Source: Arcobacteraceae bacterium (lineage in GTDB: Bacteria; Campylobacterota; Campylobacteria; Campylobacterales; Arcobacteraceae). From it: 38,538 bases of DNA. Below the pieces are notes generated by a model that made no database searches, was not told the DNA's origin, and saw only the letters and a program-made list of their open reading frames with translations. Of this stretch, positions 1-8,159 are shown piece after piece. The stretch is taken from the NCBI GenBank assembly GCA_028375605.1, contig JAONGR010000014.1, forward strand, positions 1 through 38,538, given 5' to 3'. The position numbers and the translations under genes are program-made. Every line of letters begins with the position of its first letter. Within the stretch, counting starts at the first letter, position 1.

Positions 1-33
1 GAATATTATTATGTCTTTTTTATTTATTTTGCA

Positions 34-39
34 TATAAT
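34..39 (+). promoter_or_regulatory. -10 box for the carbonic anhydrase gene
   Basis: A perfect TATAAT preceded by TGCA and a T-rich stretch lies about 30 bases upstream of the start codon. No convincing -35 box is visible, as is usual for the main sigma factor of Campylobacterota. AAAAGG at about 56-61 can serve as the ribosome binding site. Confidence 0.6.
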
Positions 40-69
40 TTGAAGTTTAATTAATAAAAGGTAAAAATA

Positions 70-702
70 ATGATAAGTAAGCTTATAAAAGGTAATAAAA
101 AATTCAAAGATACACATTTCCATAAATTAGAGGGAAAGTTTGATCATCTTGTTGAATATGGACAAAGCCCTGATGTATTATTTATAGGTTGTAGTGATAG
201 TCGAGTTGTTCCTGATTTAATTATGGATAGTAAACCTGGTGATATGTTTATTTTACGAAATATTGGAAACTTTGTTCCTACATATAAAAATGACGATGAT
301 TTTCATGGTTCAAGTGCTGCTATAGAGTACGCTGTAAGTGTTTTAAATGTAAGAGACATAATAATATGTGGACACAGTCACTGTGGAGCATGTGAGTCTT
401 TATATAAAGATTTAAGCAATGAAGAAGACTTAGTTCATGTTCGTAAATGGTTGGAACTGGGTAGTAAGGCAAAAGAAACTACTTTATCAAAAATAAAAGA
501 TAAAAGTGATATGCAAGCAATTTATAGAATGACGGAAAAAGAGTCTATCAAAACACAGTTAGAAAATTTATTGACATATCCTGAGATTTTAAGAAAAGTA
601 AATGCAGGACAATTAGATATACATGGTTGGTATTATAAAATTGAAGATGGTAGTATAGAGTATTTTAATGGTGAAACAGATAGTTTTGAAGAGTTAAAAT
701 AA
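70..702 (+). CDS. beta-class carbonic anhydrase
   Basis: This enzyme interconverts CO2 and bicarbonate, probably in the cytoplasm because no signal peptide is seen. The beta-class zinc site is complete: CSDSR at residues 41-45 (zinc Cys41 and the Asp43/Arg45 pair) and HSHCGAC at 102-108 (zinc His102 and Cys105). The 210-residue length is normal for the family. The ATG follows an AAAAGG ribosome binding site at good spacing, with a TATAAT box further upstream. The gene stands alone and converges with infC, sharing a hairpin terminator with it. Family assignment is firm; a specific role in CO2 supply is inferred. Confidence 0.95.
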   Translation: MISKLIKGNKKFKDTHFHKLEGKFDHLVEYGQSPDVLFIGCSDSRVVPDLIMDSKPGDMFILRNIGNFVPTYKNDDDFHGSSAAIEYAVSVLNVRDIIICGHSHCGACESLYKDLSNEEDLVHVRKWLELGSKAKETTLSKIKDKSDMQAIYRMTEKESIKTQLENLLTYPEILRKVNAGQLDIHGWYYKIEDGSIEYFNGETDSFEELK

Positions 703-727
703 GAGATTAAATTCTCTTATTTTTTTG
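700..727. terminator. terminator between carbonic anhydrase gene and infC
   Basis: Arms TAAGAGA (700-706) and TCTCTTA (713-719) enclose a 6-base loop and are followed by a run of T residues. The stop codon of the upstream gene is part of the stem. The location between convergent genes suggests it may act in both directions, although the T run favours the plus strand. Confidence 0.75.
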
Positions 728-741
728 AATAGATTTTAATA

Positions 742-1284
742 TTAATGTTTTTCTTTTTTAAGAGGAACTACTAACATATTTACATATCTTCCCTCTAGTT
801 TAGGATCATTTTCTTTTGATGCTATATCTTCTACCATTGGCCAAACTCTTGTTAATACTTCAGCTCCAGCAGCTGGATTTGCCATCTCTCTACCTCTAAG
901 GAAAACTCTAAATTTTACGTGATTTCCTTTTTCAATAAACTCTCTAGCATGTTTAACTTTATAGTCAATATCATTTTGTGCAATTTTAACAGATAACTTT
1001 ATCTCTTTTGTTACAATTATTTTTTGATTTTTCTTAGCTTCTTTTATTTTTTTCTCTTGTTGATATTTAAATTTACCATAGTTCATTATTTTTACAACAG
1101 GTGGTTTTGCATTTGGTGCAATACATACTAAATCTAAACCTGCTTCATCTGCTAGTGCTAATGCTTCTCTAGAGCTCATAATTCCATGAGATGAACCATC
1201 ATCTGCATTACATCTAACTTCTTTAAATCTAATATCTTCGTTTAGTAATGTATCGTCTTGTTTTTTATTATTTTTGAAACTCAA
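742..1284 (-). CDS. infC: translation initiation factor IF-3
   Basis: IF-3 binds the 30S subunit, keeps it free of 50S and checks the start codon-initiator tRNA pairing. The 180 residues show the N-terminal domain, the lysine-rich linker (about 73-95) and the C-terminal domain with [10 protein letters not shown]. The only possible start is TTG at 1284-1282, since an in-frame TAA lies two codons upstream. AGGGGA inside the end of thrS is a strong ribosome binding site for it. The gene overlaps the thrS stop by four bases, so the two are translationally coupled. rpmI and rplT, which follow infC in many bacteria, are absent, as in Campylobacter. A non-ATG start is reminiscent of the AUU start through which E. 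coli IF-3 represses itself. Confidence 0.95.
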   Translation of the reverse strand: MSFKNNKKQDDTLLNEDIRFKEVRCNADDGSSHGIMSSREALALADEAGLDLVCIAPNAKPPVVKIMNYGKFKYQQEKKIKEAKKNQKIIVTKEIKLSVKIAQNDIDYKVKHAREFIEKGNHVKFRVFLRGREMANPAAGAEVLTRVWPMVEDIASKENDPKLEGRYVNMLVVPLKKEKH

Positions 1285-3098
1285 ATTTTATCCCCTGTTT
1301 GGTTTAGTTTTAGCATGTTTAAGAAATCTTCTTTAGACATTTCACTTCGCTCTCTTTTTCTTCTATTTCTAAGTGCAACTTTTGAGTTTGCAACTTCATC
1401 ATCACCTACTACAACAATCATTGGTACACGTTGTTTTTCAGCAATTCTAATTCTTTTGTTTAGACTTTCATTTTGATTGAAAACTTCACTATCAATTTCT
1501 AAAGCTTGTAATTCTTTTGATAATTCTTTTGCATAATCATTATGAGAATCTGCAATAGGAATAATAATCACACCTGTTGGTGCAATACTCATTGGAAATT
1601 CACCTGCAAAATGTTCTGTCATAATACCAATAAATCTTTCAAATGAACCTAAAATAGCTCTGTGAATCATAACTGGCCGTTCTCTTGTATCATCTGATGT
1701 GGTATAGTTAATATCAAATCGTTCTGGTAAATTCATATCAACTTGAATTGTACCACATTGCCATTTTCTTCCAATAGCATCGGTAATTTTAATGTCAATT
1801 TTAGGACCATAAAATGCTCCTCCACCTTCATCTATACCATACTTGTAACCATTTTCATCTAATGCATCTTTTATACCATTAGTTGTTGATTCCCAAAATG
1901 CATCATCTCCGATAGCTTTTTTAGGCTTAGTAGATACTTCCATTTCATATTCAAATCCAAAGAAAGACATCAGACTTTCTACAAATTCGATAACTTCAAT
2001 AATTACAGATTTTACTTGATCTTGCGTACAGAAAATATGAGCATCATCTTGTGTAAATTCTCTTACTCTAAATAATCCATGCATAGCTCCACTTAATTCA
2101 TGTCTATGTACTACACCATATTCAAAGAATTTTAAAGGTAAATCTTTATAAGAAACTAAATCATTTTTAAATATTTCTATATGACCTACACAGTTCATTG
2201 GTTTTAAACCATACTCCATATCATCAATTTTAGTAAAATACATATTTTCTTTATAGTTAGCATAATGCCCAGATTTAACCCAAGCTTCCGCTTTTAAAAT
2301 TTCAGGAGCACGAACTGGCTGATATCCTCTAATTCTATGTGCTTTATATAATAGTTGTTCTAATTTACCTCTAAGACGTGCACCAGCAGGTAACCATAAA
2401 GGTAATCCTGCCCCAACATCATCACTGAATGTAAATAGTTTTAAATCAGTACCTAATCTTCTATGGTCTCTTTTTGCAGCTTCTTCCATCATTGTGTTGT
2501 ATGCTTTTAGCTCTTCTTTATCAAAAAATGAAATACCATATATTCGAGTAATCATTTCATTTGATTCATCTCCACCTAGATATGCACCAGCAACTCTAAT
2601 TAGCTTAAAGTTTCTTACCATTTTTGTATTTGAAAGATGTGGACCTCTACATAAGTCTGTAAAGTTACCTTGAGTATATGTAGTAAGAGTTTCATCGGAA
2701 ATATTTTCTAATACCATTTGCTTTAAAGGGTCATGTTCAAATTGTTTTGAAAATTCATCTTTACTGATTACAGCTCTTGTAATAGGTAGTTTTTTACCTG
2801 CAAGTTCTTTCATCTTTTTTTCAATTGGTTTTAAATCTTCATCATTAAGTTGAGTGTTTAATTTAAAATCATAATAAAATCCCTCATCAACAACTGGTCC
2901 AACAAAAAATTGTGCCTCTGGATAAAGCTCTTTTATAGCTTGTGCCATTAAATGTGCAGTTGAGTGTCTTAATATCTCTAATGCTTCTGGTGAACTATCA
3001 GCTTTTATTTGTTCTGATTCGCTAGCTTCTATATTTAAAGCTTTAGCAGTTTGAAGGTCATATATTTGACCTTCTTTATTTATACCTATGTAATCCAA
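1281..3098 (-). CDS. thrS: threonyl-tRNA synthetase
   Basis: This class II synthetase charges tRNA-Thr. The editing domain begins with HSTAH (His45 and His49 form the HxxxH site); the catalytic core follows, with MNCVGH and the motif 3 region near [13 protein letters not shown], then the anticodon-binding domain. At 605 residues it is shorter than the E. coli enzyme because only about 44 residues precede the editing motif, so the N-terminal TGS domain is reduced or missing. The start is TTG at 3098-3096, with AAAAGGA just upstream and no better codon nearby. It is the first gene of the thrS-infC operon. Confidence 0.96.
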   Translation of the reverse strand: MDYIGINKEGQIYDLQTAKALNIEASESEQIKADSSPEALEILRHSTAHLMAQAIKELYPEAQFFVGPVVDEGFYYDFKLNTQLNDEDLKPIEKKMKELAGKKLPITRAVISKDEFSKQFEHDPLKQMVLENISDETLTTYTQGNFTDLCRGPHLSNTKMVRNFKLIRVAGAYLGGDESNEMITRIYGISFFDKEELKAYNTMMEEAAKRDHRRLGTDLKLFTFSDDVGAGLPLWLPAGARLRGKLEQLLYKAHRIRGYQPVRAPEILKAEAWVKSGHYANYKENMYFTKIDDMEYGLKPMNCVGHIEIFKNDLVSYKDLPLKFFEYGVVHRHELSGAMHGLFRVREFTQDDAHIFCTQDQVKSVIIEVIEFVESLMSFFGFEYEMEVSTKPKKAIGDDAFWESTTNGIKDALDENGYKYGIDEGGGAFYGPKIDIKITDAIGRKWQCGTIQVDMNLPERFDINYTTSDDTRERPVMIHRAILGSFERFIGIMTEHFAGEFPMSIAPTGVIIIPIADSHNDYAKELSKELQALEIDSEVFNQNESLNKRIRIAEKQRVPMIVVVGDDEVANSKVALRNRRKRERSEMSKEDFLNMLKLNQTGDKI

Positions 3099-3136
3099 TG
3101 AAGTCCTTTTCTTCTTTTCATTTTTAATCTTGTTCT

Positions 3137-3142
3137 ATTTTA
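3137..3142 (-). promoter_or_regulatory. possible -10 box for thrS-infC
   Basis: On the minus strand the gap between aroC and thrS contains GATAAAAT, a one-mismatch -10 box (TAAAAT), about 40 bases before the TTG start. No -35 box is evident. Read-through from aroC is the alternative. Confidence 0.35.
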
Positions 3143-3181
3143 TCAAACTTGTACTTAAAATATTTGCTTAATATGTATTGA

Positions 3182-4255
3182 TTAATTATATATTTTTTTT
3201 AAGTGATCCATTTTTGCACCCATATTTAGTAATACCATGTCTACTAATACACATGCCATCATAGATTGGGCAACTATACTTCCCCTTGTTGCAACACAGG
3301 GGTCATGTCTTCCTTTTAAGTTGTAACTAAGATCTTCATTTGAAGTATTAACAGTATCTTGTTCGATAAAAATTGAAGGTGTTGGTTTAAAATATACTTT
3401 TAACTCAATATCATCTCCATTACTAATACCACCTAGTATTCCTCCACTATGATTTGTTTTGAAACCATTGGATCTTATTTGGTCATTATTTTGACTACCC
3501 TTTAATGTTACAGATTCAATTCCATCACCAATATCTATTGCTTTAACAGCATTGATACTCATCATAGCATTTGCTAAAACTGAATCAAGTTTATAATAAA
3601 TTGGTTCACCTAAACCAGCAGGTACATTAGTAGCTTTTAATGCTACAACCCCTCCTACACTATTATGACTTTTTTTAGCGTCCAAAATTGCTTGTTTTTG
3701 TTCTTCTTCTTTATTTTTATCTAAGGCATACATTTCACTTGTTTTTGCATATTCCCAGTCAAATTCTTCAGATTTGATACCTTCAATATTACAAATACCA
3801 CTATAAACATTTATACCTAAGTCTTTAAGAATCAATTGTGCAATAGCACCAGCAGCAACACGAGCACTAGTTTCTCTTGCACTACTTCTTCCTCCACCTC
3901 TATAGTCTCGAATACCATATTTATGGAAATATGTAAAGTCAGCATGACCAGGTCGGAATAAATCTTTTACATTATCATAGTCTCTACTTTTTTGATTTCC
4001 ATTATATAAAACCATAGCAATAGGAGTACCCGTACTTAAACCTTCAAATGTACCACTTAATATCTCAATTTTGTCATCTTCTTTTCGTGCAGTTTGAAGT
4101 TTATTTTGTCCTGGTTTTCTTCTATCCATTTCACTTTGTATAAAATCTAAATCGATTTTTAGTCCTGCAGGAACTCCATCAACTATACATCCCAGTGCAA
4201 CACCATGTGATTCACCAAAAGTAGTAAATTTAAATTTTTGCCCAAATGTATTCAT
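3182..4255 (-). CDS. aroC: chorismate synthase
   Basis: Converts 5-enolpyruvylshikimate 3-phosphate to chorismate, the last common step to aromatic amino acids and folate, using reduced FMN. Family signatures are present: FGESHG at residues 13-18, RRKPGQ near 46-51, and the glycine/arginine-rich YRGGGRSSARET segment near 118-129. The 357-residue length is typical. The ATG overlaps the last base of the rnc stop (TAATG), so aroC is translationally coupled to rnc. The other shikimate gene in the window, aroQ, lies in a separate unit at about 12.3 kb. Confidence 0.96.
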   Translation of the reverse strand: MNTFGQKFKFTTFGESHGVALGCIVDGVPAGLKIDLDFIQSEMDRRKPGQNKLQTARKEDDKIEILSGTFEGLSTGTPIAMVLYNGNQKSRDYDNVKDLFRPGHADFTYFHKYGIRDYRGGGRSSARETSARVAAGAIAQLILKDLGINVYSGICNIEGIKSEEFDWEYAKTSEMYALDKNKEEEQKQAILDAKKSHNSVGGVVALKATNVPAGLGEPIYYKLDSVLANAMMSINAVKAIDIGDGIESVTLKGSQNNDQIRSNGFKTNHSGGILGGISNGDDIELKVYFKPTPSIFIEQDTVNTSNEDLSYNLKGRHDPCVATRGSIVAQSMMACVLVDMVLLNMGAKMDHLKKIYN

Positions 4256-4932
4256 TAATTTGTACCTTGAAGTTGATTTAATACAATTTTTGCAGAGGCT
4301 TGTTGTGCTAATTTTTTACTTTTACCTTTTGCAGTTGCATAATGCTTGTCATTAATCCATAATGACAATTCAAACTCTTTTTCATGATCTGGACCAATTG
4401 CTGATTCTAATTTATATACAGGAATAGCTCCAAATTTAGCTTGAGTAACTTCTTGAAGTGCAGTTTTATAGTCACTAAATAGTTCATGTAAATTAATCTC
4501 TTCATAATTTTCATCTAATAATTTTAAAATCATTGGTTTTAGAACACTAAGTCCGGATTCAATGTAAATAGCACCCATAATTGCTTCAAATGCATCACTA
4601 AGAATAGAAGCTTTTTTTCGTCCTTGATTTCTATCTTCTGCTTCTGATAAATAGATATAATCACCCAAGTTTATAGCAAGTGCCAATTTTGTAAAACCTT
4701 TTTCATTAACAAGTGATGCTCTTATTTTTGAAAGTTCCCCTTCATTTGAAGCTGGAAACTTATTAAATAAAAATTCTCCAACAATGAGATTTAAAACTGC
4801 ATCTCCTAAGTATTCTAAACGTTCGTTATTAAATACTTTTTTATAACTTTTATGTGTTAGTGCTTCGATTATCAGGTCTTTATTTTTAAACTGATAATCC
4901 AAGCACTTTTCAAGTTCATGATATTTTTTCAT
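4255..4932 (-). CDS. rnc: ribonuclease III
   Basis: Cleaves double-stranded RNA in rRNA precursor processing and mRNA turnover. The nuclease signature [11 protein letters not shown] gives the acidic residues Glu37, Glu40 and Asp44, and [10 protein letters not shown] adds Asp113 and Glu116, so the magnesium site is complete. A double-stranded RNA binding domain occupies about residues 153-225. The 225-residue length is normal. ATG at 4932-4930 is preceded by AAGGG at good spacing, with a TATAAT box about 30 bases upstream. First gene of the rnc-aroC unit, an order also known in Campylobacter. Confidence 0.96.
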   Translation of the reverse strand: MKKYHELEKCLDYQFKNKDLIIEALTHKSYKKVFNNERLEYLGDAVLNLIVGEFLFNKFPASNEGELSKIRASLVNEKGFTKLALAINLGDYIYLSEAEDRNQGRKKASILSDAFEAIMGAIYIESGLSVLKPMILKLLDENYEEINLHELFSDYKTALQEVTQAKFGAIPVYKLESAIGPDHEKEFELSLWINDKHYATAKGKSKKLAQQASAKIVLNQLQGTN

Positions 4933-4961
4933 TTTTTACCCTTTATGTATAATATTAAATT

Positions 4962-4967
4962 ATTATA
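4962..4967 (-). promoter_or_regulatory. -10 box for rnc-aroC
   Basis: A perfect TATAAT on the minus strand (GATATAAT) sits about 30 bases upstream of the rnc ATG and its AAGGG ribosome binding site. Confidence 0.55.
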
Positions 4968-5026
4968 TCAAAAATATATAAAAAGCATATTTATATAAGT
5001 TAATAGTTGATTAATAGGAACTTTAA

Positions 5027-5032
5027 TACAAT
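5027..5032 (+). promoter_or_regulatory. -10-like box directly before the permease start
   Basis: TACAAT ends six bases before the ATG. No Shine-Dalgarno sequence lies within normal range (the nearest AGGAA is about 18 bases away), and an in-frame TAA at 5024-5026 rules out an earlier start. If the box is used, the transcript would begin at or next to the start codon (leaderless). Confidence 0.35.
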
Positions 5033-5038
5033 TTCATC

Positions 5039-6001
5039 ATGAAAATACTTTTAAAAAAATTACTTTACTTATTAATGATGCTATTTATAATTTCTATAAT
5101 CTCTTTTATTGCAATTAATTTTGCACCAAATAGCTTTTTTGCAAGTGGTGATTTAAATCCAAATATAACAGAAGAATCCATTGCCCATTTAAAAGAAGTA
5201 TATGGACTGAATAAACCTTTGTATGTACAATTTTATGCATGGATTATAAATGTGATTCATTTAGACTTTGGAATTTCTTTTTCAAGTGGTGCAATGGTTA
5301 AAGATGAAATATTAAGTCGAATGCCTATTACGTTAATGATGAATATAATTAGTATGGTGTGTATTTTTTTATTGTCATTATATTTAGGAATTAAAGCGGC
5401 GTTAAATAAAGGGAGTATTTTAGATAGATGTATAGGTCAATTATCATTATTAAGTTTTTCTTTACCCTCTTTTTATCTAGCACTTTTAGGAGTGTTGCTT
5501 TTTGCTGTAAATAGTAATCTGTTACCTATATCAGGATTACATAGTAGTGATATAGAAGAGAATAGTTTAGAATATTATGTTGATACAGCTTGGCATTTAA
5601 TATTACCAGTGAGTATTATTATATTTGGAGGTATTGGTAGTCTTACTTTATATATTCGGTCTTTAACGTTAGAAATCCTTAAAAGTGATTACATCTTTTT
5701 TGCAAAGGCTAGAGGTTTAAAAGACAGCGATATCTTTAGATATTATATGTTGCCAAATTTGTATCCTCCTGTAATTACTCTTTTAGGATTGAGTTTACCT
5801 GGAATTATTGGGGGGAGTGTGATTTTAGAGACGATTTTTTCTATTGATGGGATGGGATTATTATTTTTTCAATCTGCACTAAGTAGAGATTATCCTGTCA
5901 TTATGGGTATTTTAATTATAGGTGCTTTTTTAACATTACTGGGGAATATTATTGCGGATTTAATTTTACTTAAATTAAATCCGAATTTTAAATTGAGTTA
6001 A
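5039..6001 (+). CDS. DppB/OppB-type ABC transporter permease
   Basis: Inner-membrane permease subunit of a peptide/nickel-type ABC importer. It has an N-terminal membrane helix (about 8-27), a periplasmic section with the family pattern around YGLNKPLYVQF, then about five more membrane helices. The cytoplasmic EAA loop that contacts the ATPase is visible as FAKARGLKDSDIFRYYMLPN. The 320-residue length is typical. No second permease, ATPase or binding protein is adjacent, so its partners must be encoded elsewhere. The gene converges with msrA and the two stop codons overlap over 5998-6001, leaving no room for a terminator. Substrate cannot be told from sequence. Confidence 0.85.
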   Translation: MKILLKKLLYLLMMLFIISIISFIAINFAPNSFFASGDLNPNITEESIAHLKEVYGLNKPLYVQFYAWIINVIHLDFGISFSSGAMVKDEILSRMPITLMMNIISMVCIFLLSLYLGIKAALNKGSILDRCIGQLSLLSFSLPSFYLALLGVLLFAVNSNLLPISGLHSSDIEENSLEYYVDTAWHLILPVSIIIFGGIGSLTLYIRSLTLEILKSDYIFFAKARGLKDSDIFRYYMLPNLYPPVITLLGLSLPGIIGGSVILETIFSIDGMGLLFFQSALSRDYPVIMGILIIGAFLTLLGNIIADLILLKLNPNFKLS

Positions 6002-6489
6002 AATTTTTTTGTATAGCTATGACAATATGGAGTTTTATTATGCACAAAATAATAGTCTTGGTGATAGTCTTCTGCTTCATAAAAAATAATATTTACATTA
6101 TCGATAAGTTTAGTAGCTATAAAATAACCTTTGTCTTCCAATATCTTTATCAAAGATTCTGAACACTCTTTTTCTTTTTCATCATTATAAAAAATTGCAC
6201 TTAAGTATTGGCTTCCTATATCAGGACCTTGTCCATTACTTTGAGTTGGATCGTGTATTTCAAAAAATAGTTTTGTAAGTTCTTCGAATGATACTATATC
6301 TGCATCATAATTTATTTGAACTACTTCTAAATGTCCAGTTGTACCACTACAAATATCTCTATATGTAGGGTTTTGTAGATGACCACCCATATATCCACTA
6401 ATAGCACTTTGTACACCTTCTAGTTTTTCGAAGTAGTATTCAACTCCCCAAAAACATCCACCTGCAAAATATGCACTCTTAATTCCCAT
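5998..6489 (-). CDS. msrA: peptide methionine sulfoxide reductase MsrA, start rebuilt by an insertion
   Basis: Reduces the S-epimer of methionine sulfoxide in proteins. The catalytic motif GCFWG is at residues 11-15 with Cys12, and total length (163) is normal. The first four residues (MGIK) are encoded inside an integrated element; from SAYFAGGCFWG on, the sequence is ancestral and lies in the left 34-bp repeat. ATG at 6489-6487 has an AAAGG about nine bases upstream, so the gene should still be translated, but from a new leader. It used to overlap the end of msrB, which is now about 2.1 kb away, so co-transcription with msrB is probably lost. Confidence 0.95.
   Translation of the reverse strand: MGIKSAYFAGGCFWGVEYYFEKLEGVQSAISGYMGGHLQNPTYRDICSGTTGHLEVVQINYDADIVSFEELTKLFFEIHDPTQSNGQGPDIGSQYLSAIFYNDEKEKECSESLIKILEDKGYFIATKLIDNVNIIFYEAEDYHQDYYFVHNKTPYCHSYTKKF
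6444..6477. repeat. left 34-bp direct repeat (attachment site)
   Basis: This stretch is identical base for base to 8591-8624. It codes for the SAYFAGGCFWG region of msrA. Identity stops abruptly on both sides: host msrA continues to the left and element sequence lies to the right. This is what site-specific integration leaves behind. Confidence 0.85.
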
Positions 6490-6567
6490 TGTTAAAGCCT
6501 TTGTTGAGTAGAGGGTTGTTTTCCAAAGTGATATAAAATATCCCTAAAAATGGGGTTTTTATTCATC

Positions 6568-6588
6568 TTGTATCCCTTTTTGTATCCC
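6568..6588. repeat. paired TTGTATCCC repeats, 12-bp period
   Basis: TTGTATCCC occurs at 6568-6576 and 6580-6588, exactly 12 bases apart, inside the left end of the element between msrA and the cargo gene. The spacing suggests a protein binding site, for example an accessory recombination site or an operator. Confidence 0.5.
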
Positions 6589-6606
6589 AAAAATTTATAT
6601 CTATGC

Positions 6607-6659
6607 ATCATTATAGATTATATGTACTTAAGTCATATTGAGTTTATATAAGTAATGAT
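6607..6659. repeat. nested inverted repeats downstream of the cargo gene
   Basis: Outer arms ATCATTA (6607-6613) and TAATGAT (6653-6659) enclose an inner near-palindrome at 6620-6638, ATATG-T-ACTT facing AAGTCATAT with one bulged base. It lies just beyond the stop codon of the minus-strand cargo gene. It may be a transcript end structure or a recombination/regulator site; there is no clear T run for an intrinsic terminator. Confidence 0.4.
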
Positions 6660-6679
6660 TTTATTAAACTTAGGAATAT

Positions 6680-7963
6680 TTATGCATATAAATCATCTGG
6701 CAAAATATTAATATTACTTTTTTGATAATCTATACTAAACCCTTGATTTTGAACCAAGGATTTAGTCTTATTTCTAAGCTGATTGTCAAGGTCTTGTATT
6801 TGATTCTGAATATAAGGATTTTGAATCTCTTGAATACTACTTATTTCATTATGATCTTTAATATTATTTATGAATTCTTCCTTATCCTTCATATACTCAA
6901 ACCTACTTCTTTCATTTTCTAAGTATAGTTGTGATTGTTTAAGCTTTGTGATGGCATTGTCTCTTTCGTGTTGAAGAATCTCAAGTTTTATTTTTTCTTG
7001 TTCAACTTTAGATTCTTCTTGTTGAATATGGAGTTTATGAAGATCATTGGCTCTATTTTCACTAGCAATTGTGCTATATAATGAAAGTCCACCTTCAAAA
7101 AGTCCTGAAATAGGACTATTTTCAGTTATTGACCTTAACTTTAATGATACTGCATTTTTTGCTTTTTTATTAATATGTGCTCTACATAATATTGTGGCTA
7201 CATTATTTTTGTTAATTACTGCTACAACAGGTCTTTGAATTGTTTTCATTAGTTTTTGAAAGTTATTAAAATATTCTTTATATATAGGACTATCAAAATC
7301 AGTGACATCCATTTTACTATTAATGATATTTTGTTTTATTCTTTCTATTTCTTTGTCATTTTTTGAATATAAATTAAACTCATTTTCAAAATTAGTTAAA
7401 ATTTGATTATATTGAATATTTTCTTTTTCTGTAAGTTTTGCCTTTTTTATTGACTCAGAAATGTTAATTTTTAATTTATCAATTAATACATTAAAACCAT
7501 TATTGAGATAGGCATCATAATATATGTGTAAAGTTTTAGCTGGTATTACTTTTGCATTTTCAGTTTTATTTAAAAACTCATAAAGTAATCTAAAATATTT
7601 AAAGAGTATATTCATTACAAATACATTTTTATTTGGCAATAAAGAATAGGGTTTTCCAATATAGTATAAATATTGTAAGTCTTTATCTAATAATGATAAA
7701 TATGATAGTTTAGAATAAGTTCTATCAAACTTAAAAGATTCATCAAAAATTATTATATTTTCAGGATTTATACCATTACTTAACGCTATTGCAATAGTAT
7801 TTAGTAATTCATTTTGATAATAGTAAGTATTTAATCTACCAATGAAATTAGATACTTGCCAGGGAGATAAGTCCTTGCATTTTTTTTGTTTAATTGCTAT
7901 TTGAACACGGTGTTTAGTGTCTTTAAAGTCATAATCATCAAAATTCTCATTCTCATTTGGCAT
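6680..7963 (-). CDS. unrecognised 427-residue protein carried by the element, coiled-coil C-terminus
   Basis: I do not recognise this protein. The N-terminal two thirds look globular and mostly helical, with patches such as SPWQVSNFIGRLNTYYYQN near 53-71 and a hydrophobic beta-like stretch RPVVAVINKNNVATILC near residues 244-260. A short glycine-containing segment (ISGLFEGGLSLYS) is followed by a long charged, heptad-like coiled coil over about residues 300-395 rich in Glu, Lys and Gln. No signal peptide or definite membrane helix is seen. ATG at 7963-7961 follows AAGGA. A TATACT box (7995-8000) and two TGTCACAAAA repeats lie upstream, suggesting regulated expression. It is the only intact gene of the element, so it is the likely cargo; defence, toxin or maintenance roles are speculation. 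Confidence 0.75.
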   Translation of the reverse strand: MPNENENFDDYDFKDTKHRVQIAIKQKKCKDLSPWQVSNFIGRLNTYYYQNELLNTIAIALSNGINPENIIIFDESFKFDRTYSKLSYLSLLDKDLQYLYYIGKPYSLLPNKNVFVMNILFKYFRLLYEFLNKTENAKVIPAKTLHIYYDAYLNNGFNVLIDKLKINISESIKKAKLTEKENIQYNQILTNFENEFNLYSKNDKEIERIKQNIINSKMDVTDFDSPIYKEYFNNFQKLMKTIQRPVVAVINKNNVATILCRAHINKKAKNAVSLKLRSITENSPISGLFEGGLSLYSTIASENRANDLHKLHIQQEESKVEQEKIKLEILQHERDNAITKLKQSQLYLENERSRFEYMKDKEEFINNIKDHNEISSIQEIQNPYIQNQIQDLDNQLRNKTKSLVQNQGFSIDYQKSNINILPDDLYA

Positions 7964-7994
7964 TTTTATTTTCCTTACTTTTATATAATGCTAA

Positions 7995-8000
7995 AGTATA
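7995..8000 (-). promoter_or_regulatory. -10 box for the element's cargo gene
   Basis: On the minus strand TATACT precedes the cargo gene start by about 31 bases. The -35 region falls within the paired TTTTGTGACA repeats at 8010-8031, so binding there would be expected to affect this promoter. Confidence 0.45.
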
Positions 8001-8009
8001 ACTAAAATA

Positions 8010-8031
8010 TGTCACAAAACTTGTCACAAAA
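8010..8031. repeat. paired TGTCACAAAA repeats, 12-bp period
   Basis: TGTCACAAAA occurs at 8010-8019 and 8022-8031, twelve bases apart, between the divergent cargo and replication-like genes. Read on the minus strand they are TTTTGTGACA and cover the -35 region of the cargo promoter. They could be an operator or a pair of iterons of an ancestral replication origin. Confidence 0.5.
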
Positions 8032-8109
8032 ATAGAAATAAATTTTTATTGAATATTTCCATCTTAATTAATTGAAATAGCTCATAAAAAAAAGTATATC
8101 TAAAATATG

Positions 8110-8135
8110 GAAGTAAATAACTAATCTTTTACTTC
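8110..8135. repeat. hairpin upstream of the replication-like gene
   Basis: Perfect 8-base arms GAAGTAAA (8110-8117) and TTTACTTC (8128-8135) enclose a 10-base loop, about 25 bases before the start of the downstream gene. Operator, origin hairpin and transcript leader structure are all possible. Confidence 0.45.
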
Positions 8136-8159
8136 TAAATTTTATATTTGAGGTATATT

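Noticed and set aside
5810-5815. Run of six G in the permease gene as a phase-variation tract
   Set aside because: Phase-variable G tracts in this group are usually eight or more; six in frame within a Gly-Gly pair is unremarkable.
6541-6565. ATCCC/GGGGT hairpin followed by T residues as a terminator
   Set aside because: Only five pairs including one wobble, and no plus-strand gene ends there; too weak to list.
8148-8159. TTG at 8148 as start of the replication-like gene
   Set aside because: GAGG at 8150-8153 sits at proper distance from TTG 8160, not from 8148.
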